From Aspidiotus rigidus (taxonomy: Eukaryota > Arthropoda > Insecta > Hemiptera > Diaspididae), in NCBI GenBank assembly GCA_035079385.1, contig JAVHKY010000030.1:4937001-5001000 (forward strand): DNA of 64,000 nt. The letters are read 5' to 3'. This document shows, one piece after another, positions 21,575-33,111 of the stretch; positions within the stretch are counted from its first letter, which is position 1, and each line of letters opens with the position of its first letter. Below the pieces are notes generated by a model. It worked only from the letters and a program-made list of their open reading frames with translations, was not told the DNA's origin and did no database searches. The position numbers and the translations under genes were made by a program.

Positions 21575-24500
21575 TCATTGTTTTAATGTACTTGCGAATG
21601 TAACTGCGACCGAGTAAGCAATCCGAAAAACTTTCGGTAACATCGTAACATTGATGTAGAATAAATTTATCGCTTTGAAAATGATAGGACGTTGTACTTC
21701 GGTCAAAAAGATGTAGATAATTTTTCGTCGTCTTGGTGGCACAGCATACCATGGCAAGTTGTAAACTTGATAAATGATCTCTTCATTCTGTAAAATGAAG
21801 AATAAAAGAGGAAAAAAGAATAAAATGCTTTGAAAATTGAAAGGGCGGAGCATTCTGTCGATTTATTGTAAATTTACCATCTTATCGAATTGTGTTCCAA
21901 CGTTGCAATGACAATAAATGTATTGTACCATAATACTGAAAAGAGCCAGAATTTTCATTCGCGTCTCGAAATTCATGTGTGTCTGCAGAATCAAAACCTT
22001 ATTATTACTCTAAGGTCAACCGTTACACTTATATTTTTTAAATAATGGTGTTTGTATGTACAGAATCTTTTCAGGCATTGTTTCCAATTCGAGATATTCG
22101 ATTCCCTAGATTGTGGTTTCCGATATAGTCGAAGGTCGATCGACTCGTGGTAAGGTAATGGGGTAAGGACACAGTCTCCTCGATTATTTGTGTTACCGGA
22201 AGAACACAGACGGATTGTGTGAGATCGAGAGTATTGAAGAGCAACGCCTTGAACAAACTGAGTTCCCTCCAAGGACAAACGCATCATCGACGATAATGAC
22301 ATGAACGTTACAAAATGGAACTTAATTGGACATTTACGTTGTGAGACAGAAGAAGACGAGTTTGCTTTATTCAATTTTCAGAGGAACATCTGGTACTTAG
22401 AATACCTTCCTCTATCAGCCTCGAAGTGGTTCACTAAATGTTGTTAAACCACCGTGTCGGGAAGACCATTGCAAAACGATAGAACAGTCTTGCGTCCCTT
22501 GAATTAAGAGTCGTAGTCTCAGCGATAGATACCCCACCCAACAACGGTGATTCTTATACTGCATATATTTTTTGGTGGGTAAATGCCTGGCTGTTTAAAT
22601 TGTGTTGCATGTATTCGAAACGTACTAAAATTATTAGGTGTTCATCGGTCACGTTGGTGTGAAGAAAACATCTATAAATAGTTACGCGGAGTTCTACGCG
22701 AGATTTCTTGGTCTTGGAAAAAAAAAGAAAAAGGACACATGTGCTTTGGTTAGAACGAGCTGACTGCACTTTCAGCATTTACCATTGTAACTGAGCGATG
22801 TTTGTGTCGTTCTTCACGCATGGAGAAAAAAATCCTGTATCGGAATATAAGTAATAGGCTGGCGCGGGTAGCCGGGTCCAGGAACGCGACCGGACGAAAC
22901 TATTCTGTTTATTATTAAATCAGTTCGGTGGGTCATAAGTGTCGATGTGTTACAAATATATCGTGTCTCTGTTGCGTTGAGGTTTTAATTGATTGGTGGT
23001 TTCGGTAGTTCTTGTGTTTGTGTGTGCGGATTACTATTGTGTATATGATATCGAGCTGTTGACATTGTATTGGTGAGTGGTTCACTGAATATACTGTATT
23101 TGTAATTTTCATTTTTCGACTGTCAGCCAGGGATAATTCCATCTAAGATTACTTTATTTTTACGTCTTGTGGCGCGGCACGCACCCTAGAAGGAATCAGT
23201 AGAGACAGATGGAAAATAGGATTGTGGTTAAAAATGAGTGCGCCGGCTCAAGATAGCTTACTGAAGTATTGTTTGCTGACGTCTAGTATTCTGGGTGACG
23301 GCGGTGGGAACGGTCCTGGAGTGGCCTTTAAGGATAAGACCTGGATAGTTAGCTGACACCCGAGGTAGCCGATGAACGGAGCTGATCTAAGGGTAGAACA
23401 GGGAATGTGAGTCTTTCAGTGGTCAGGGGAACAGTTTGACGAGCACGGGAGCTGCATGAGTTTCGTAATGAGGCTCGTGTGGTGATTGGTATCGGCTAGT
23501 CAGGTTAACTGGTACCGATTGAGTTAGATACCAGAGGCCTTGTTGCACTAATCCGAAGCTGGGGTTGGCCACCCAGATAAGGTGGTAGTGGACTCGGTTC
23601 TGCCCCCTGAGGTGGACACTGCATTGCATCTGTAGGAATTGCTGTCTCTATAGCCATCAGGCTTCTATTGGGCGGCTGGTGGGAACTCGACATTATTTGG
23701 TTCTTTGGTGGAAACTATAAAAAGTTCTACCTGTGTGACAACCGGGGCGAGGCCCTCAGTTGATTTTAACATGGGAGAATATAGGTCAAGGCGTAGTCAA
23801 TGCCCAGCAATGTTTGGAAGAACAGTCTATGGCAAATAAGGTGCGGGACCGCAAGTTAGGTAGGTTGGATAGGCGTAAATTGCTGGTGTACTCAAACAAA
23901 TTTTAAGGTGGAGTTGGCTCAGTAGCGAGATTTATCAAGATCAGAACTGACGTAAGTGCCTCTTCGGTGTACGTTAGGTGTATCCTCAAAGGGGCAGGCG
24001 CTCCAGCATTTTGGTTATACAAAAGAGAGTAGACTAAAGAGTTTTTTTGAGATGTATTCTAGGTTGTTGCGATTACTAAATTCTTGATGAGGAGATTGTC
24101 TAAGTTTATCTCATTCGGATGTTACCTCGCACACCCAGTCTCTTGAAAAAAAAGAAAATAGTGCCTCATAAGTGGAATATGTACTTGAATTTAAACAGAT
24201 CTCGTGACTCATGTAAAAGTAGAGGGACAAAAAACAGGGCAAATTTCATATTAAAAACTGGAAGGATGGTTTCGATACCTACCGTCGATATTAACATGTA
24301 GAATGAATTTATGGAGACTAGAAAAACCATAGGCACGGCTAGTGAAGTAATAATCTGAATGAATGGGCGTATTGACTCCATCGCTCTGAAAATCCAAAAA
24401 GGTGTGGTATTTATCAATCTTTTTGAAAACAACCGACAAACACTGTAAAATCGTCTTAAAACTTACCTACGTAAGACTTCATATTCTTTGATGAGTACTA

Positions 24501-25272
24501 CAATATCTCGGTCAAACTCTCTGAGAAGATGCAGATCACTGGAGTACAGACCCAATTCAATCTCATGCTTGCGGCTGGTGCTCCGAATCTTTCCGCAAAA
24601 ATCGATGACGATTTTGTTCAGTTCAAATACAATACTATTCACAAAGATCATTTGAACATATGCAATAATCTGAGCCCAGTACTGGTTTATTATCTCGAAA
24701 ATATAGGCTGCGCAATATTCAGTAAATGTATGAATACGATCCATGTATGGTACTCCACAAATATGGTATTCCAAGCGACGGAAGGAACTATCTTTGTAAT
24801 TGTATAGAATTCCCAGGAATGGAAAGATAGTAATTACTAAACCGCTACCAAAACACAATTTTGTAAAAAAAGCGTTTTGGTCAGTAGAGTTGACGAGCTT
24901 GAGAGAAGTGGTTTTGTATGGGTGGTTCTGATCAATTATGATTGCCTGTTTTGTTTTTATAAAGTCTAATATATCTTCCATTTCAGAGTGCAAGTAGGAA
25001 ATAATTAAAGGAACGGCAATGTATAGACCAATTGTTGCTAGCGGTCCGTTCAAAGCGAAAGCTGTAACGACTAAGGTAGAATATTTGACAGTCATGAGGT
25101 AAGCTATTAGCCACATGATATTTGTAAGCAGAATCCCAAAGTGAATCACAAAGTAGTAAAACTTGACACGTTTTGAAAACTCCTTGGACGTGTATATTCC
25201 ACCGAGGAGATAATAATACCAATAGATTTTTGGACGATCGCGCCACAATTCCCGTACTGATCTCACGGTCAT
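21575..25272 (-). CDS. Odorant receptor B (7tm_6), four exons
   Basis: Tandem paralogue of receptor A with identical gene structure. Exons on the minus strand are 25272-24467, 24385-24283, 21982-21878 and 21787-21575, giving 408 aa. Introns are 81, 2300 and 90 nt. All landmarks of copy A are kept: MEDILDFIKTKQ, the membrane segments, FSIMVQYIYCHCNVG and the C-terminal QVYNLPWY and TEVQRPIIFKA. Changes against A cluster in the loops of exon 1 (for example GKIRSTSRKHEIE against GKVQGISRKYEVE) and in exon 2. The last two exons differ at only about five residues. Frame and splice sites look intact, so both copies are probably functional odorant-gated channel subunits with possibly shifted ligand range (inference). 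Confidence 0.93.
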
Positions 25273-25343
25273 TTTCGTCTGATTAAAAGTCACCAACTGT
25301 ACTCGATTTTCCCACTTTATGAAAACTTGTACTGATGTTATTC

Positions 25344-25368
25344 TTTGCTGACGTTCATCGATAAAAAT
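25344..25368 (-). promoter_or_regulatory. Conserved upstream motif, receptor B
   Basis: Same sequence as at 14700-14724, again about 72 bp above the ATG. Confidence 0.4.
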
Positions 25369-25839
25369 CGATTATTAATTCCTATGTGAATAATTTATAG
25401 ACAGTTTTACATGTGGATTGTAAAAACTTCTTCTAAAAATTTGTTTATACATTGTCTTTTTCAAGTACAAATAGCTACGTATTACTTCAAAAAAAGTTCC
25501 AATTTTATAGTGAAGTCGACGTCTTACGATACAAAAATTTCTATACCGTTTTATTAACGGTACAGACACGCAATGTGGTCAAAATTTCAGGTTAGCTTGA
25601 GAGATGCAGTAGTTTTTATAGTGTTCTAGCAGGGTGAAATAAAGAAAAGTTGGCGGTATATTTAGATGCGGTACCTACAAATAAAACGTTAAATGTAGGT
25701 ACGGTATATGTTTGTGTATAAAATACATGGTGTGTTCTCGCGGGGGAATGATCGCCAGGGCACCGTACCTGATCAAAGCAGCCTAATATGCGGAGTTTCT
25801 TCTTTCTCCATGGGATGGAGTGAACGGCTGTTCTTAGGT

Positions 25840-26165
25840 CAAAGCGAGAGATTGGCAAAAGCCACTATCTAAATAAAAGGGGGAGAATGTGCGCAAATTC
25901 TCGTTGTGTAGGTCTCTTGGCAGAATGTCTTCGAAGGGCTTCACTAATATTGTATGCTCGCGGAAAGAGATTGGTGAATGTCCCGTCCTGCCTTTGAGCA
26001 ATGCGGGCAAATGTGCAGCAATTCTCGATGTTTTACGCAATAGAGGGACACAGCTTTCTGTTGTCGAGTCGCGGTGAGAGATTGCCCAATGCCCCGTGTT
26101 TGATTGATGCGGTAAAACGTGAGAAATCCGCGTTGTGTCTGCCGCTAGAGGGAAGAATGCCGAGA
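25840..26165 (+). repeat. Degenerate tandem repeat, about three units of 110-130 bp
   Basis: Each unit starts with GAGAGATTG or AAGAGATTG, passes an AATGCCCCG or AATGTCCCG-like word and a GCGGTAAAACGTG or GCGGGCAAATGTG word, and ends near an AGAGGGA or TCTTGGCAGAATG word. Units differ by about a third. Open frames across it are by-products of the repeats. Confidence 0.5.
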
Positions 26166-26819
26166 CATTTCCTTCCTGTTGTGGACTTTCGGCGGGGAAA
26201 AAGTAGCATTTTATACGCTTGCTTCATCACAGAGGCTCACTACCTGACGGGTTCACTCTTAGTTCTTCCACCTCTCCTTTCCATAGCATTGTTGGGCTAC
26301 TCTTATAATAATACTGATTTTATCGATCAGATGGAATCGATTCTGCAGATCGTATCGACGTTTAGGACGTCTATATCTTAATCACGATGACGTCATAATA
26401 ACTTTCCTCTCCGCCTGTATTTCTTAGCCTGGTATAAACTGAGTATCCTGTATATTAGACCACTAGCTAATGCGCTCGTTCGTTTCCATTCTTAGCCTAC
26501 TGTAAGTCTAGTAGGACTGTGCGTTAGCCTGAGTGCCTTCTAATTGTTCCCTTGAACAACCTAGTATGGACCTATGACGTCACACAACTTTCTCTCTTTA
26601 TCACTGGCCTTGGTTATCTATCTAGTAGCTAGGCTTAGTTCAGCCTAGTTTTTTATAGGCTAAATGATACATATTAGGTCAAAGTCTTTGATGACGTTAA
26701 TTATGATGGCCGTGACGGGAGCTTTTATATATAGAGGGGCCAGGAGCTAATTCTAACATACAGTATTATGTCAAGTCTGGTATAATGGAGGCTGAGGATC
26801 CAGGTCCCAAGGTAGCGAA
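26166..26819. other. Spacer rich in GCCTAGTATAA-type words
   Basis: From about 26425 to 26670 the words CCTAGT, CTAGTA and GCCTAG recur every 15-40 bp. The same words occur inside the CTCGAG-repeat elements (7365-7430, 36120-36200) and at 35350-35490, 37600-37660, 38190-38250 and 61880-61970, so this is probably debris of that family. Confidence 0.4.
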
Positions 26820-26824
26820 TGTCG

Positions 26825-27075
26825 AAATTTCTCCGAATCTTTGAAATACACCATCTTTCGCCAGTGGCCATATGTTGCCACTTTCAGGTTTAAAGCAAAC
26901 ACAGGAGAAAAGTGTTTTTCATTGTACGAATTCTGCCAACACTGCTTTACATGATTGCGTAAATAAGTTTCGTCTATCTCTCACTTGAAAGCTTCGAAGC
27001 TTCAACCCTAAAAGTGGCGACAACTACTGGCCATACGCACTGGAGAAAAATTGGTACATCTTCAACGACCAGGTC
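26825..27075. repeat. Inverted repeat of about 55-bp arms (MITE-like)
   Basis: The left arm near 26840-26895 (CGCCAGTGGCCATATGTTGC, CCACTTTCAGG) pairs with the right arm near 27005-27070 (ACTGGCCATACGCACTGGAG, AAAGTGGCGAC). The match is imperfect. The spacer is about 110 bp. No target duplication could be fixed. Confidence 0.5.
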
Positions 27076-28002
27076 CGGCCAGAGAAAACCTTTCTGTTCT
27101 CTAGACTAGACAAATTTCAATATGAAGGGTGGTGCAGTAGGGGACTTGAAAATATTTTGACTAGTGAGCTATACCGACTGGAAAAAATTCACAGTCTCAA
27201 GCTATGTGTGTAAAAAATGAGACTTAGAAAAACCTTGATTGTCAAAAATTCAGCGTTAGTTAACAGAATTGATTGAGGAGGGTAGAGAGCTCATTTTGTG
27301 GAATTTATGTTTAGGGGAAATGATTGACTCGGAGAATGGTGGCGTTCATGTAAATGTGATAGCTATACATGGATGGGGGCTCAGAAGCAGAAAATTCTTC
27401 CTTCTCTCTGATATATGCAGCTCAGAGGTCGTATGTTTTGGAACCCCCCTCGAACATCGAAATTCTAACAGGACCCCGATACTATATAGGAGGTTTTCTC
27501 TTGGCTGATGTCCGGTATTTCTTTCTGAGCTTGAGCTAATAAAGAACTTATTTGGTGTTGACTAGAATTGTTGTCAATACTGTACGTACCAAGAAAATTC
27601 TTCAAATACAAAAAAATCTTGATATGTATAGAGTAGAAAAGAAAATTTTTCTTACACTTTACTCAATTTTACGCGATATTACCAAGATAATAGTTCAAAA
27701 TTCATTACGCTGCTTAAAATATTGATCTCAGCCTTCCACACTTCACAGTAAAAGAAAAAATTACTGGCATCTTTTTCTTGAAAACAATTTTGCAAAAAAT
27801 TACGTGTACAATTAACAATATAAACATCGTTTCATCTACTCGCTTTCGGTAAATTTATTTAAATTTCTCATTTTCATTTTACGAATAAGAAGGATGGAAA
27901 AAAGAAAATAAGAGTGTACGTTGAAACGGGCGTCAAGTGTTTAAATAAAATTAACCTATACACATCTATAGGCAAAACACTCGATGCTGTCGAGAAATTT
28001 AA
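27076..28002. other. Intergenic; diverged CTCGAG-repeat debris, then 3' flank of RING-CH gene 1
   Basis: At 27140-27260, words such as GACTTGAAAATATTTTGAC, GAGCTATA and GAGACTTAGAAAAACC look like highly diverged 45-bp units. From 27530 to 28002 nothing is recognised beyond AT-rich flank. Confidence 0.35.
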
Positions 28003-28780
28003 TCAAGTTCTATTCAGTAGGAAAATAAATTGGCTACGTCGCCAAGTGTTCCACGCTTCTACGAAATTCGCGATATTAAAACTAATAAAATAGACCAGGA
28101 AATTGAATGTTATCAAACACCAGAGTAAGAATAGGAAAGACGGTTTAGGAAAATCAGGATCGTCGACCGAGAAACCGTAACTTCCAATTTCCATATTTAC
28201 AATCAAAAATAAGAACGAAGCTTGAAAAAACACCAATACCCTCGTCGTATTCCAATTCGCTTTCATGAATGGTAATATCGAACTTAATACGGTGTACTTG
28301 GCCATTCTTTGTCCTTTGTATTTGCTTTTACAAATCTCGCAAAACGTGCGACAACTTATCGACGCCCATCGCTCCAAGCAAGCAGCGTGTACTAAACCTA
28401 TTGTGCCTAAAGACGAAAAAATCAGCGAAGTTTGCAGACAAGTTCTATATAAATCAAATTGGTACTTATTGAAAACTGGAGATGGCTCTCAAAGTTTTCT
28501 TTCCTCTGATAATATAAACGAAACCATATCGATCGTCACGGACTCCATGTTTGACAATTAATTTTTGAAACGGAATCAAATCATAATTCGATTTTTTTTT
28601 TTTTTTTGTTAAATACCCGAATAATAGAAATAACTTTGACGGCCAACTTCTCAGAAAATGGGTAAATTCTTTTGAAATATACATACCAGCACAGTTGCAA
28701 GGCGTGATCAAGTTGAGATTTTCATTTGACAAACAAATACGACAACGTGGTCCAGAACCGAGGCTAATATCATCTCCCAT
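28003..28780 (-). CDS. MARCH-type RING-CH membrane E3 ubiquitin ligase 1
   Basis: Two minus-strand exons, 28780-28687 and 28406-28003, are joined across a 280-nt GT/AG intron in phase 1 and give 165 aa. The RING-CH (RINGv) finger is complete: CRIC near residue 13, CNC near residue 28, VHAAC (His and Cys ligands) and CEIC. Two membrane segments follow (VLVFFQASFLFLIVN and FLFLLWCLITFNFLVYFISF), then a short tail with WNTWRRSQFIFLL. A RING-CH finger followed by two membrane helices is the layout of MARCH ligases, which ubiquitinate membrane proteins in endosomes, the ER or the plasma membrane. It starts at the first ATG, just before the finger. A paralogue lies 11 kb to the right. Substrate unknown. 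Confidence 0.9.
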
Positions 28781-29492
28781 AACCTACGGACCACGAAGCT
28801 TCTAATTCACAAACAATTTAAATCTTCAATTATCATTCATGATTGAACTACCCGCGCATTTTACTGATAAGATTCGTCTTTACTCGTCACCAGCCAAACA
28901 TTATTCCGTAATGACGACTAGCCTGTTATAGGGTTCTAAAATCTGATCGTAAGATGTAAACAATCTTGTTTCTGATATTAATTTCTCTTCTCTCCTGTAT
29001 CCATGTTTTTCAAAATTTTTGGATGCTTTGGTGTACAAGCAGTGAAAGGACATTGTGTACATCGTACTATTCTATTTGTAGACAGAATAGACCTACATTT
29101 AATTTATATCAGTAAAATAGTGTTCTACATGACTTGATTCAAAAAAAAACTTGTGACTTTTTTGGCGGTTTTTTTTGTTCCAAAATTAAACTGTGGTGGT
29201 AGAAAAACATCAACCGTATTTTAGAAAAGATAGTAGCCCAATTAATAAGACTTGCGACGCAATTGAGCACTACTCGAGCACAATTCATTGAGCCTTCGCG
29301 CTCTGAGACTTACTATGGGAAGAAGGGGCATATGTCAGATTTGATGGGATCTCTGAATTACTATATGGCGACAAAGGAACAATCAATTATTTAATCTGGC
29401 GCTAAGACTAGAGAGCCCTCTGGCGCCGAACAAAATTAATATAACAATATAATTGATACCTACGTAACTAGGTGAGATAAAGGTGTTAAAAA
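28781..29492. other. 5' flank of RING-CH gene 1 and spacer
   Basis: It presumably holds the promoter of the gene at 28003-28780, but no specific element is recognisable. No coding similarity was seen. Confidence 0.35.
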
Positions 29493-29745
29493 TTAGGAGT
29501 TTTTCACCTCCGGATGTTTTTTGGTAGGAGTTTTTAACCTCCGGAGGTCCATTTTCACCGACAAGCTCAGGAGAACTCCGAAGTTAGAGTTCTGTTTAAC
29601 ACTAAAAAGTAGGGATTTTTTCCCTCCGGATGTTTTTCGGTAGGAGTTTTCAATCTCCGGAGGTCCATTTCCACCGAAAAACTCCGGAGAAACTTCGGAG
29701 TTAGAGCTCCGTTTAACGCAGGTGACCCGTGCTGCTCCGCAGCAA
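29493..29745 (+). repeat. Two-unit tandem duplication rich in CTCCGGA
   Basis: Two units of about 120 bp, each with TAGGAGTTTT or TAGGGATTTT, then ACCTCCGGATG or CCCTCCGGATG, TCCGGAGGTCCATTT and a TTAGAG, CCGTTTAAC-like end. Within each unit the CTCCGGA word appears three to four times, in both orientations. Confidence 0.6.
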
Positions 29746-29944
29746 TTGTAGGTAACTGATATCCGAAGGCGCATGATGGGAAAGTGCTAACCTAGCCTGT
29801 TGGGCTCTGGCCTCCAATCCAAACGCAGTGCTTCTGAAGGCAACCTATTCAGTCCGCCGAGGAGGCCTCCCAGTAATAATCTGCAACCATCATGCTGGAT
29901 AGGTACAAATATCCTAAGGTAATATTTCAACGGTGAAACTGTTC
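29746..29944. other. Spacer, nothing recognised
   Basis: A relatively GC-rich 200 bp (CCGAAGGCGCATGATGGG, CCGCCGAGGAGGCCTCC) with no assigned identity. A SINE is possible, but A and B boxes could not be placed convincingly. Confidence 0.25.
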
Positions 29945-30311
29945 TGTGACGGGCTTTTTGAGAAATTTGCCGTGCGCCATCCGGCGAAAAACTCGGAAAA
30001 ATTTTGACTCTCGAGTTATATATGATAGAAAAGTAACCTTGAATAATTTCAACGTCTAAGCTATAAATGATAGGAAGGGGACTTCAAAAAATGTCGACTC
30101 TACCTATATAATTCGAAGTCTCTTAAAAAGGTCCAGGTCACAAATGACGTCCTATTTTATACTAGGCTTGAAGTAGGTCTGCCTCCTTCATACTAGCTTT
30201 ATGCTACGGTAGGTCTAGGCTTGCTTGAATTCTCAATACCAAAACCAATTTAACTCACAGAACAGGTTCCCTGCGTGCCTCGTTTAACTTCGTTAAAGAA
30301 GCCGTCGTTTT
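29945..30311 (-). mobile_element. CTCGAG-repeat element, short diverged copy
   Basis: In minus orientation it begins at the GCCGTGCGCCATCCGGCG end, keeps about two diverged 45-bp units and CTAG-rich DNA, and ends with AACAGGTTCCCTGCGTGCC, GTTTAACTTCGTTAA and GAAGCCGTCGTTTTT. The outer hairpin end is worn. Confidence 0.7.
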
Positions 30312-30374
30312 TCATATCAACCCTTAAGAGCGGAAAAACTTGAAAACATCCAAAAGTCAAGTAAGAGTCAAGTT

Positions 30375-31100
30375 GAATGTTCCCACTTTTCTCCCCTCCA
30401 AGTGAGTGTATGAAGGTGTTCAATAGCTCAAATGAAAGACCTTGATCCACTAAGTGTTCTTGAAACAAAACAAAAATTGTATCTTGCCAGAATCAAAGGA
30501 TATTGATGTTAGACTGCGAAAAAACTTGAAAAAAATGAGGATGCCGTTGCAAGTTTTGCGACGGTGGGTGGGAAACCTGCAAGACCCGTATTCCACTGCG
30601 GGTATCATAATAGCTTGGAGCTCGAAATTATTTCGTCCCCCTCCTATCATATACAGCTCGAGAGTAAAGATTTTTCCAAGTTCCCCTCCTATCATAAATA
30701 GCTCGAGAGTGGAAATTTTTCCATGTCCTCCGCCTATCATAATAGCTTAGAGGTCGAAATTATTATAAGTCCCCCCCCTCCTATCATATACAGCTCGAGA
30801 GTAAAAATTTTCTTCTCAAGTCCCCCTCTTGTCATATATAGCTCGGGAGTCAACATTTTTCAAAGCCCTTTCTTCCCTCTTTGTGACGTCATAACCTTGA
30901 ACCGCTCGCGCTTGCGGACGAAAATTTCCTGGAAGTACCCTCCAACAAAACGGATAGCGGGTTCTCCACTAAAATCCAGAAGTTAAGTTGAATGTCCGCG
31001 GTTTTTTCTTCTCGAAGTGAGTGTACGAAGTGGTTCAATTGCTCAAATGAAAGATAATGATCCACCAAGTGTTCTTAGACCAAAACAAAAACTGTACCTT
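30375..31100 (+). repeat. Direct repeat pair flanking CTCGAG-array fragments
   Basis: The segment at 30375-30485 (AAGTTGAATGT, CAAGTGAGTGTATGAAG, GCTCAAATGAAAGA, CCACTAAGTGTTCTTG) recurs at 30983-31100 with about 15 percent change. Between them, 30630-30870 holds five 45-bp-type units in the inverted orientation (TATCATATACAGCTCGAGAG and similar). Confidence 0.65.
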
Positions 31101-31309
31101 GTTTAGAACTGGAAATATAGCGGAATAGATGATTAGAAACAGAGACCCTTATGAGAACTGCGTTGAGAAAAATTGTGTTCCGGTGTCACTTGAGAAAGAC
31201 AAAAGATAAATGTTTGCCAATGGTTGACGCTTCATTTAAGCATTGATACCTTTCGTTTGAAAAAAAAAAAAAAAAAATGAAGAAAATTGGTTGGATAGAA
31301 CGGCAAAAA

Positions 31310-31600
31310 TGGTGGCAAACCGTCCCTCTTTTCTTATGTAAACCTGCGACGGGAGCGCATTCCAAAGTTTAACTGCGAGAGATCAAAAAGACCCAGAGAG
31401 CGCAGGTGTTTTGGTGGTGGGCAAAACGTAACGATGGTTACTGTGTCGTGTCGTATGAGAATTAATTCCGCAGAATCGTTTGAATTTGACGATTGATTTA
31501 AGGAATAACAAGGGGAACTGCTACTTCCGTCTCTCGTCTAGTCTGAGGAGTTCAGAGTCTTCATATGCTGATGAGACGGGCTCACGACGCGACGCGGTAT
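31310..31600 (-). pseudogene. Non-LTR retrotransposon RT C-terminal remnant
   Basis: Minus-strand translation gives LRLDERRK, FPLLFLKSIVKFKRFCGINS, TTRHSNHRYVLPTTKT, then KLWNALPSQV. The LWNALP ending after a Thr-Arg and Pro-rich stretch is the usual C-terminus of many non-LTR ORF2 proteins. A frameshift lies just before KLWNALP. Clade is uncertain. Confidence 0.6.
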
Positions 31601-31798
31601 GAGATAAATGAACCTCATACAATGATTCTGTTTTGAGATATTTCATGTCTTTAGTCTCACCGTACCCCCATTTGAAAATTCGCGAGTACACCCCCCCTCC
31701 CCTCCACCGTCAAGAGAGACCGTGCGCTTGCAAATCTCTACCAGTAGAGTACTGAAAAAATTTTTCCGACAGTACATGTTTCCGAATTGAAATTTTTC

Positions 31799-31968
31799 CG
31801 ACACTCACTTTTTCCGACAGACAAAATTCCGAAAAACTTTTATTCCGACATCATTGTCCGACACTCACTTTTTCCGACAGACAAAATTCCGAAAAACTTT
31901 TATTCCGACATCATTGTCCGACACTCACTTTTTCCGACAGACAAAAGTCCGAAAAGCTTTTAAGTACA
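31799..31968. repeat. 60-bp subterminal tandem repeat, about 2.8 units
   Basis: Two identical 60-base units (CCGACACTCACTTTTTCCG, ACAAAATTCCGAAAAAC, ATTCCGACATCATT) and a partial third with changes (CAAAAGTCCGAAAAGC) lie inside the left arm of the transposon. The right arm has only one unit, so the expansion is one-sided. Confidence 0.9.
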
Positions 31969-31998
31969 AATTATTTTTCCGACTACAATTTCAATGCA

Positions 31999-33111
31999 TT
32001 AAAGGGTAACATTATGCGATAATGTTCTCAAATACTGAATGACTGGCAAGTTCGGATAGTCTGCTGATATTGCTTCTAACCGCGTCTGCAGATCTCGCCA
32101 CTTTTTCGAAGGGCCATCCTTCACTCTCTTCCCTAATGCCAGTTCGGCCACACAAACTTCAGAGTAACCTTGCTCCTTCTTAAATTCTGATATAGTGGTA
32201 TATATGTCGGGATGATGTCGTCCCACGATCGATTGAAAGCGGTTGTGCCAGGCCTCCGAGATATTATTTGTCCGATGCGATTTGGCTACCGCAGTATCGT
32301 ATTGATTCCATAGGGCTGGCTCAAACGTAGGCCTGACAGCTCTCCGATTTCCTCGCCTTGTTACTCCACGGATGTAATTTCTGTCGAAGTAATCGTACAC
32401 GGGAAGAAGTGCTGCTGGGCACTCTCTTCGAAGCTCTCTGTACGCACTAACTACATCTGCCGGCGGAACAAAAGCGAGTGCCATTAACATATGCGTGTGA
32501 AGCTTTAGTGATCGGTCATTTTCGTCATTATATGCCACCTGCAAGCCTTCTCGTTGCACCCTCCTATATATTGATTGACAGAGGTCGTCTTCGGTATCGC
32601 GGTCGTCATGCGCATCAGTGAGGGAGTCGTACATGAGGAACTGTTCATCGAGCAACGTCTTCTGGTACTCATCCGGCAGCTCGCCTAGATCGGCCAATGA
32701 TTTCGGGTTTGGTACGCTGTTCGTACTTCGTACACGCCTGATGGTGCGTAGCAGCGCTGTTTGTTCAGGCATTTGGCTGAGTACAGAACCCGAGGTACCC
32801 TGCAGTTCACACCTAAGAAGCTGTGCAGGCCGCAACTCCGGTTGTGTAGCAGCCTTGCGCTTTATTCCTTGAGTTATTTTCTCAGCGGCTACCTCTTCGC
32901 GATCAGGTGGATGTGAGTGAGTGGAATCCGTCGGTCCTTTGAGTACCTCAATATGTCCGTCCGAAGCATTTACAATTGTGACGGCTCGCGCGGTACACTC
33001 CTTCCTCTTCGTTCTTCTGCAATCCCAGTATGTTTTCTCTTTTCGCTCACGGGACTTGTAATATATGTATCCATCGAGGTGTAGCTTGTTGGCTATGATT
33101 TCAGGAGGCAT
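31999..33111 (-). CDS. FLYWCH zinc finger MULE transposase, catalytic core missing
   Basis: The 370-aa frame runs from ATG at 33111 and stays open about a dozen codons above it. N-terminal residues hold a FLYWCH-type zinc finger (GYIYYKSRERKEKTYWDC, KECTARAVTI, HSHPPD), used by MULE transposases for DNA binding. A linker with DEQFLMYDS follows, and then, after an acidic joint (DDRDTEDDLCQ), the C-terminal part of such transposases (SIYRRVQREGLQVAYND, MALAFVPPADV, RTNNISEAWHNRFQSIVG). In intact relatives the DDE catalytic core lies between these two parts. Here it is absent, yet the frame is uninterrupted. The protein could bind DNA but should not cut it. It could be a deletion derivative or a retained DNA-binding protein. 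Confidence 0.82.
   Translation of the reverse strand: MPPEIIANKLHLDGYIYYKSRERKEKTYWDCRRTKRKECTARAVTIVNASDGHIEVLKGPTDSTHSHPPDREEVAAEKITQGIKRKAATQPELRPAQLLRCELQGTSGSVLSQMPEQTALLRTIRRVRSTNSVPNPKSLADLGELPDEYQKTLLDEQFLMYDSLTDAHDDRDTEDDLCQSIYRRVQREGLQVAYNDENDRSLKLHTHMLMALAFVPPADVVSAYRELRRECPAALLPVYDYFDRNYIRGVTRRGNRRAVRPTFEPALWNQYDTAVAKSHRTNNISEAWHNRFQSIVGRHHPDIYTTISEFKKEQGYSEVCVAELALGKRVKDGPSKKWRDLQTRLEAISADYPNLPVIQYLRTLSHNVTL

Larger units (their letters stand above)
18865..25695. repeat. Segmental duplication, copy B (contains receptor B)
   Basis: Collinear with 5180-15042 but without the CTCGAG-repeat/PLE insertion. Where copy A is interrupted, B reads straight through GTAACCGTATTATGAA at about 20900 into sequence matching A after 10.77 kb. 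Similarity continues past the receptor start to about 25695. Confidence 0.85.

Noticed and set aside
26001..26381. 126-codon frame with hydrophobic tail
   Set aside because: Its first part is degenerate tandem repeat; no homologous family recognised.
29746..29944. tRNA-derived SINE
   Set aside because: No convincing A and B box pair, no poly(A) tail and no target duplication could be identified.
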